Below, in pieces: positions 56,868 through 64,000 of a DNA stretch of 64,000 nucleotides. The DNA is from Benincasa hispida. Its lineage: Eukaryota; Streptophyta; Magnoliopsida; Cucurbitales; Cucurbitaceae. Each line of letters begins with the position of its first letter. The stretch's first letter is position 1. The DNA lies in the NCBI RefSeq assembly GCF_009727055.1, contig NC_052354.1, positions 51,323,143 through 51,387,142 of the forward strand, in the 5' to 3' direction. The position numbers and the translations under genes are program-made. Under the pieces are notes generated by a model. It saw only the letters and a program-made list of their open reading frames with translations, searched no databases and was not told the origin of the DNA.

Positions 56868-58275
56868 TACAACCCACTCGCTTTAGGACAAATGGGAGAT
56901 TGATGAGGTTGATGCCCTAAACTCTCGTTAGGTCCTATAGTTTGTAAACATTTGTATTGAACAAATGCTTGTGATGTTATAATATAAGATATTTTCTTCA
57001 CTGTTGTCTATGAAACATGAGATGTTTTTACTTTACCACAAACTAATAAACTAAGATCCTTGATTGTTGTTGTAACTTAAACATGTATATGGAGACATAC
57101 AAGTGAATCATGCCTTAAGTGATAACCAAAATAGTCTGTTGTATATGGATATAAGAGGGAAACCTTATCCTGGTGACACTACGGATGCGGCCCGCTTTGT
57201 AGATAGTTACAAGTATTGTGACGTGCTACAGATGGTCTGATCCTGATCATTCATGTTGAGACATATGAGCGGGGGTGTCCTATACAAAGGAGTTTATATA
57301 AGATAGGACCACGAAGTGTATAGTCTCGTTATATAACGTCGTTCATGAAAGAAACTTCACTTCACTAGGATGACCAAAGGTAACATGACCTTAATCCTGA
57401 GTGAGTTGGGAACTTCGGCTTTTGAGGGCGACCCTTTGATTTACATGGGTGCGAGTGACTAGAATTCCGACTCAAGGCTACCACTTTGGGGATTCGTCTG
57501 ATTAGGGAGTTGGGAACTCAGCTACAAAAGATGGAATTCACTCCTTCCCCGAAGTAGGGGTAAGTTGATAGATTGCTCCCTTAAGGGATGATTTCGGGGT
57601 TTAAACAATATGGCGCCACACAGCTTCTCATGGCCCGAGAGGTGTCCACTCATAGTAGGACTATGATGTATTGTTCATTAGAGGGGTTAGTTGTACTTAA
57701 AGAGTTAGATGTAACTACATGGACAAAAAGGTAAATTAGTCCAGCTGTACTTACGAGCATCTGTGAAGGGTTATCATACTGTTGACTGGTTATATCCAAT
57801 GGACACAGAAATATATCTATGGTGAGAAGAGTGCAGCTGTCAGTGTTTAGTGGAGTGCCCGACAATTAACAAATGGTGGGTCTCGTGGCTAAAGAGTTTA
57901 GTCAGCTATTCAAGTACCGTTGGAGCTTCAAGATACAGGTCCATAAGGTCCCCTTTGTAGCTCAAAGGATTCGAGTTGAGAATCAGTTTTTGGGTCAGTT
58001 TTAAGTGTTCAAATTGACAAGAGGGAGTTTGATTATATATTATATGATTAAACTAGTTCAATTATATGTGATATAATTGACATGATGTATAAGATACATC
58101 ATGTCAATTATCTATTAAAGAAGACAAGGACTATGGTTTAAATGTTACATATGATGTGATATTAAAACTATAGGTTATAAATATAATATGATAAGTTAGT
58201 TATTATATTTATTTATAATTAAAACAATTATGAGATAATTTTTGGTGGTTTCTCCTTAACCGTGCGTGAAAGTGG

Positions 58276-60071
58276 TGAAGGAAGTCGGATCTGAGATTTC
58301 CATGAGCAGCAGAACAAGACTATTTCAAATTACAATCATGAATGAACATATATTTACAATCGACTTCAATACAAACGGTTATACAATTCATATAGAGAAA
58401 TTACAGCATGAATAAACTCAAATGAACAGAAATCAAACTCTACGCACATATAAGGATGCGTCTCCACGTTCTGTTGCGCGACTCTAATCAATTAACAGCA
58501 ACCATGAGCACTCAATCTACACGACTGCAACACAGCACGAACACTGCACACTTCACGCTCGTCCTCAACGGTCTCCTCATTCACGAACTCCTCAACAACA
58601 GGGACGGCCTCCACAGCACCACGAACAACCTCCAAAAAACCTTGACGGTGTCGAGTTGAGTCTGACCCCACCAACAAGGTTACCTTGGTATTCTCGGTGT
58701 GAGAATCCAGAGAATAGGCTCTATTTGGACTTGGTATGAGGCAGACGAACGGAGGAAACAACGATAACATACACAACTGGGCAAGTGGGTGATGGCAGAG
58801 ACCTATCATATAGGTCGATGCTCAATCGTTTAGATAAAACTATGCGATCATCTAGCAAAACTATGGGTCAACGATCGTTTACCTTGGGTCAGCGATCGTC
58901 TATCAAAACTATGCGATCGTTTAGTAAATACCGCACGATCGTTTAATTCTACTCTGCACGATCGTTTAGCTCGCCCAACCGTCGTTTAGTAAATCCGAAT
59001 TTACTTGACGATTTCGTGAGTTTATTTTGCGTGGAGAAAAAACTCAAAACCTTTTCAATCTTTTGTAAAACCTCTTCCTAAAAATAGGAAAACCATTTTT
59101 CTTTTAAACTCACGGTTACCGTGATCCAATAACCACCCACTACTTTGGTTATTTAAAAGAAAAAGTATTAAATATCCAATAATTAATATTATTATAAATA
59201 TAAATGATAACCAACTTATCATACTATATTTATGACCTATAGTTCTAATATTTCATCTCATGAAACATATAAACTAGAGTTCTTTTTCTATTCCATGGTG
59301 TTTAATGTAAATCTCATTTAAATCAATCCTCCATTAGATATATCTTATACATCATACCGATTATATCATATATAATCAAAATACCTCTTGTCAATTTGAA
59401 CATTTCAAATCAACACCAAGAACTGATCCTCAACTGAATCCATTGAGCTACCAAGGGGACCTCATGGACCTGTAGCTCGAAGCTCCAACGGTACGTGAAT
59501 AACTGACTAAACTCTTTAGTCATGGGATCCACCATCCGTTAACTGCCAGGCACTTCACTAAAGACCGACAGTTGAACTCTCCTTACCACAGACTGTCTCT
59601 TATACACATCTAGATGTGTATAAGAGCCAGTGGTCGTTTAGGTGAGATGTAAGTCTCTAGTATCAACGACGTTATATATAGAGTCTGGTCATCTCGTGGT
59701 CCAGGTCTTATAGAAACTCTTTGTATAGGACACCCCCGCTCCACGTATCCACATGAATGGTCAAGATCTACCATCTGTAGTAGTTTACAACACTTACAAA
59801 CCTTTACAAAATGAGTCGTATCCGTAGTGTCACCAGGAAAGGGTATCCCACTTTAATCCTTATACTATAGACCAATTTAGGTTATCACTCAAGGCATGAT
59901 CCACTTGTATATCACATATACATGTTGAAGTTTACATAAGATAACCAAGGAGCTTAGTTTATTGAATATGAGTAAATTCTAGAATTAAATAACATTTATT
60001 TTATTCATTGAACAATGTGTATCTTTACAAAACAATGAGACTTCAGGAGAATTAAGACACCAATCCCAATA
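58276..60071 (-). mobile_element. Solo copia-type LTR inserted in reverse
   Basis: Flanked by perfect AGTGG repeats (58,271-58,275 and 60,072-60,076). Read on the minus strand it runs TATTGGGATTGGTGTCTTAA ... CCTTCA with the same block order as the surrounding LTR. It is shorter than expected because a segment of about 0.4 kb is replaced by an adapter at 59,593-59,630. CGATCG-type units at 58,810-58,990. Confidence 0.85.
59593..59630. other. Sequencing adapter: Nextera mate-pair junction
   Basis: Two Tn5 mosaic-end sequences head to head: CTGTCTCTTATACACATCT followed directly by AGATGTGTATAAGAG and CCAG (one mismatch to GACAG... in the reference form). This is the 38-bp circularisation adapter of Nextera mate-pair libraries, not plant DNA. 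LTR sequence on its two sides corresponds to points about 0.43 kb apart in the 5' LTR. Confidence 0.97.
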
Positions 60072-60169
60072 AGTGGGAGGTTGTATTCAGTTTTCATAAC
60101 TAAAGAATAAAATGAAAATGTTTTCATTTTGGAAGAGAATCGTTGCATCGCTTCATTTTGAGTACACTG

Positions 60170-60370
60170 CCTATCGTTTAACTTACTGGAGACTACACGA
60201 CAACTTCAAATGTTTGTCTAAATAATCTTGTACATGCGTTGTTGACTAAACGATCGTGTAAGGCTTTACTAAGCTATCGCGCTCCTAAGCAATGTTTTCT
60301 AAGCAATCGTCTAAATGATCAAACTTGATTTCCTAAACGATCGTGTACCTTTCCTAAACGATCAAGCACA
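60170..60370. repeat. CGATCG-type units in the 3' LTR
   Basis: About eight degenerate units (ACGATCGTGTAAGG, CTAAACGATCGTGTACC and similar), at the same LTR position as 47,140-47,320. Confidence 0.75.
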
Positions 60371-60825
60371 AGTCTATATGATAGACACAATACTCTCCCA
60401 CTTACTTGGTTGTTGAATACGATCATTGTTTCCTCCTTCCCTCTACCAAATCCAACAGAGCCCACACCTCCTGGATTCTCACTCCGAGAATACCAAGGTC
60501 ACTAACTAGTGGTGTCTGAGAGCCTGCTTGTTCGTGGATAAGACTGTTTTTGCGCTAAATGATAGTGAGAGATTTGGGTTGACGATTACAGCAACAGGGA
60601 GAGGTTGCTAGTCCCAGTTCTTCACGAGAGCGAGAGAAAAACAGAAGAAGAGTTCTTCAAAGGTAAGTCTCTCATTCCTTTGTATTTAATTTATGAAAGC
60701 ATGCCATGATTTGTTTTGAAATGCATAAATGGGTTGTATGTTTGTGAATGTTTGTAATTCTGTCACAATGAATTTGGAACGATCTTGCTTCCGCTCATAT
60801 GTTCTCTTTGATAAGAGTTTCTTAA

Positions 60826-61284
60826 GCTGGAACTAGCCCTGGGTGCCATAATCTTGCAAACCAGGTCCACACTCTATCGTCTCTTTAGACCCTTGCACCT
60901 CAAGAGCCTTTGCCTCTACTTTCCTTTTTTCCTGAAACCTTATGTTTGCTTCCATCTCCCATTAATTCATAAGTTCAGTCTTCTCCTGAGCAACAAAGGA
61001 ACTCCCCTTTACTGTAGAAGTCTCCCTCCATCGACCCTATAGAAAAATCTCCTTCATCGCATCTCATGGACAAATCTAACGACCCACTCAATTTGGGTGC
61101 TAGCCCATCCAACTAACACCAAACCAAACCTGGTGAGGTTTTGGTCATCTCGCCGCACTAATCCCCTCGATGCATAACCTTGAGGAGTTAGAGGACTTCA
61201 TTTACACTGATTTTATGGCCTTTGCGACAGTCCATTAACTCCCTACAGCGAAATGTCTCTATCATGCGCAAATGAACTTGCAGT
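60826..61284 (+). pseudogene. Older plant transposon-protein element (right part)
   Basis: Begins with the GCTGG duplication and continues the sequence broken at 45,622. The part seen here has no diagnostic domain; short frames such as that at 60,854-61,042 are not recognised. Confidence 0.4.
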
Positions 61285-63034
61285 TCGTGTTAAACATTCT
61301 ATTTATCAATAAATAATAAATTGTTGATTTTGCATCTTATTATGAAAATTAATAAATATATCCATGGCTATAATCTAAATTCTGTAACTTTATATAGTGA
61401 TATAAACAGGATCAAGTTAACGGTATATAGCCTAAATGGTCTAATAAGTATACGGATGAAATTGGGTATCTCATCCTGGTAACACAATTAGATGCGGTCC
61501 ACTATGTAGTTGTTACAAGAGCTGTAAAGTGCTACAAATGATGTGATCCACAGATCGTTCATGTTGAGACGTGTGAGTGGGGGCATCCTATGCAATGAGT
61601 TTGCATATAGACTGGACCACGTAAATAGTCACTTTTCTTCATAACGACCGTTTACATTTAAAATTGACTATTTCATTTATCAAATAACCTAGGATAACTC
61701 GATCTTAATTCTGAGCTAGCTATGAACTTCTATTTGTTCGGGATTTTTCTTTGATCTGCAAAAAGTGAGAGTAGTCTAACAACATTGCTCAATAAGCTTC
61801 CCATTTTGGGGAGAAGACCAGATGAATAGTTGAGGACATAGCCTTACAAGATGGAATTCACTCTTACTCGATTTAGGGTTAGCAGATAGATTGTTCTCTT
61901 AAGTACTGATTTCAGGTCTTGAACAATCCCCGCTTTCTCATGATAGAGAAAGGATTTGATTCATAGGTGTTATGAAATTGTTCATTAGAAGGTCAGTGGG
62001 AACTTAAGGAGCATGATGTATTCACAGGGGTAAAATGGTTATATTGACTCAGCTATAATTACGAACAACCTGTGAAGGATCGACTTACTGATTAAGATTA
62101 TAAAGTGGATATAATATATCTACAGTGACGGGAGTTCAACTATGGGCTATAGTGGAGTGTCTCATTAGTTAATGAATGGGGGTTAAATCAGTCTAATGAG
62201 TTTAGCCGATTAAACTTGGATCATTGGAGCCCATGATCTATAGGTCCACAAGGTCCCCCTACTAGCTCGTAAATGGTTAAGCTTTAGAGTAGCTAGAGAA
62301 ATTAATTTGAAACGTTCAAATTAAAATAAACAGAATAGGAGAATAAATATTTAAATATGATTTTAAATATATGAAGATAGATTTGTGCAAAAATCAATTT
62401 AATATTTGATATTAAATTAATTAGTATCTTTTAAATTAATTTATGAAATTAATTTTAGAAAATTAATTTGTTCAGTTTTAAATCAAAATGGTTTTTCAAA
62501 TCAAAATTTTGATTTTGAGTTAAATTGGAAAATTGGAAAAACATGCACAAAATGGAATTTCATGGTTTTTCATTATCATTTTCTTCATGCTCACACAAAA
62601 CTCACTTCCTCTTCTTCATTAACCCCAAGCATGAGCTACAAGCCATGCACATTTCTTCTTTTCATGTTCACCTACATGATTTAGAGGCATGCATTCTACA
62701 CAAATTTGAGAGAAAAAAATTTTGGTTGAAGAAGAGTTTTTCAAAAGTGAGTGCTTTTGTGAGCTTCTCCTTGCGTTTACATTGCTTCAAGTTGTTCTTG
62801 AGTCCTATAACTCAGTCTAAAGCTCCAAGAGAATAGTAAGGAAGATCTTGAGGTGGTTCACGGTGATCTTTAGAGAAGACTGCTTCTGATTGATCGAGAT
62901 TTTTAAGAGTTCAACAAAGGTACGATCTAAAACCCTCTTATTTAGATGAGCATGCTTTAGTTTCTGTCAAAATTAGTGAATTTGAATGCTTGTTGATCCT
63001 TGTTACTTCTACTACATGTTATTACACTCTTACA
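61285..63034 (+). mobile_element. Diverged copia-type 5' LTR, start truncated
   Basis: The block order 'ggtaacacaattagatgcgg', 'gttcatgttgagacgtgtg', 'agttgaggacatagcc', 'cttaaggagcatgatg' matches the copia LTRs above, but base identity is lower. The TGTTGGG start is missing. Followed by a primer site. Confidence 0.65.
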
Positions 63035-63036
63035 AT

Positions 63037-63047
63037 TGGTATCAAAG
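63037..63047 (+). other. Primer-binding site
   Basis: TGGTATCAAAG, a one-base variant of the initiator-Met primer site TGGTATCAGAG, just after the LTR. Confidence 0.7.
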
Positions 63048-64000
63048 TATCATATAAGCATTCAATTCGGTTTAATTTTGGTGTGGTGGGTGTTTTTCAT
63101 GAGATATATAAAACTGATGCACTGATATGGTTTTCTGAGTTTTGGCATTTTAATTCTCTTTAATTTCTCAATTAAATTTGTAATTGCCTCTTGTTTCATG
63201 AGCTTATATGTGTTAGCAAGAGTCTGTAATTTATTTGGAGTCACTAGAGTTGAAATTAAAATGTAATGGAATAAACAAATGAAGGAGGTCGCGCTGTTGT
63301 TCCAGTTTTTCAGCTTCTACTCAAAATTTTTGTTCAGGTTCAGTTCCAGGCGTTATACGATGTGAAGAAAATCTAGACGATCCTATAACAATGGGAGCTG
63401 GTCGTTGTGATTATTGAAATCTGTAATACTTTTGTGTTCCCGAACATCTCTGCTGAAGAAGTTCGACTAACGTTATTCTCATTGAACGCTGAACGATCGT
63501 GTACCTGCGCGAGCAAAACGATGCATTGAAATGCTATACAACAGCACCATGTGATCGTTTAGCTTTTACGTGGGAACTGAACGATGCGTTGGAGGTGCTA
63601 TACGATGGCACTACACGATCATGTAGCTGCGGCGTGCATTAAGCGATGCGATGAAGTGCTATGCGATAGCACTAAGTGATCATCTAGATGCGGTGCTAAA
63701 CGATACGTTGAAGATTCTATGCGATGGACCTAAACGATCGTGTAGCAACGACGTTGAACGACGCGATGATGTTCTATGTGATGGAATTAAACGATCGTTT
63801 AGCTGCGGCAGACACTAAATGATGACATGAAGCACTAGGCGATGGTGTTAAGCGATCGTGTAGTTCTACCCTAGTGCTAAACAATTGCACTATGCGATAG
63901 ATAGAAGACACTAAGCGATCATGTACCTCTTCTCAACGCAAGGTGATGGTGTTAGACGATTGCCTTCAGTGCTACATGATCGACCTTGGCGAGAATTTGA
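63048..64000 (+). other. Copia leader, running off the window
   Basis: Non-coding. From 63,480 onward it is a dense array of degenerate units such as AAACGATCGTGTAGC and 'gcgatgaagtgctatgcgat', about 20 or more copies. Confidence 0.65.

Larger units (their letters stand above)
45623..60825 (+). mobile_element. Ty1/copia element with nested insertions
   Basis: The duplication GCTGG lies at 45,618-45,622 and 60,826-60,830. The 5' LTR is 45,623-47,761. The primer site is TGGTATCAGAGC (47,764). A long leader, broken gag-pol (50,124-53,960), purine tract (about 56,889-56,900) and 3' LTR (56,901-60,825) follow. Removing the two later insertions gives a 3' LTR of about 2,124 bp against 2,139 bp for the 5' LTR, which confirms the reconstruction. 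It inserted into the plant transposon-protein element. It is non-autonomous now. Confidence 0.88.
56901..60825 (+). repeat. 3' LTR of the copia element, interrupted
   Basis: Left part 56,901-58,275, right part 60,077-60,825. The start is mutated (TGATGAGG for TGTTGGGG), as is the end (TTAA for TTCA). Confidence 0.85.

Noticed and set aside
58492..58809. 105-codon frame in the solo LTR
   Set aside because: Lies in LTR sequence and overlaps a similar frame on the other strand; composition-driven.
62525..62836. 103-codon secreted-like protein
   Set aside because: Falls in the R/U5 part of an LTR and just before the primer-binding site; likely leader sequence.

Overview
The window is nuclear DNA of a flowering plant. 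It is AT-rich, has intron-bearing genes with GT-AG junctions, a nuclear tRNA-Thr(AGU), and a heavy load of decayed transposable elements. The style of the LTR retrotransposon gag proteins and LTRs suggests a cucurbit (Cucurbitaceae). That assignment rests on recognition only, because no search was run.

Only three host loci are well supported. They are tRNA-Thr (6,553-6,625, minus), a nine-exon gene for a small membrane-anchored metallophosphoesterase-like (purple acid phosphatase-like) protein (11,473-15,017, plus), and a six-exon gene for the mitochondrial calcium uptake regulator MICU (17,675-20,907, minus). Both protein genes read through without an in-frame stop once introns are placed. 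They do not form a pathway together; they are simply neighbours in a small gene island at about 6-21 kb.

The rest is mobile DNA. A minus-strand Ty3/gypsy element runs off the left edge (1-2,606), and a second element with the same kind of LTR lies at 40,540-43,169. Small inverted-repeat elements surround the genes, including a 784-bp foldback element with a perfect 8-bp target duplication just upstream of the phosphoesterase-like gene. A pair of oppositely oriented gypsy LTRs lies at 24.7-27.4 kb. An 8.47-kb Mutator-like element (28,427-36,897) has long terminal inverted repeats and an imperfect 9-bp target duplication. It carries a decayed MuDR transposase and a captured plant mobile domain (PMD) gene, also decayed.

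From 38 kb to the right edge are copia-type LTR elements. The main one (45,623-60,825, 5-bp duplication GCTGG) split an older plant-transposon-protein element. It was then hit by a gypsy-like element (54,043-56,867) and, inside its 3' LTR, by an inverted solo LTR (58,276-60,071).

An unusual shared theme is a dispersed array of degenerate ACGATCG(T/C)TTAG units. They lie in the subterminal DNA of the Mutator-like element and in the LTRs and leaders of the copia elements.

The assembly itself has visible faults. There is a Nextera mate-pair junction adapter at 59,593-59,630 replacing about 0.4 kb of LTR, a 162-base poly-G block in an intron at 13,056-13,217, a 71-bp exact duplication around a single N at 49,574, and a 10-N gap at 39,524-39,533.
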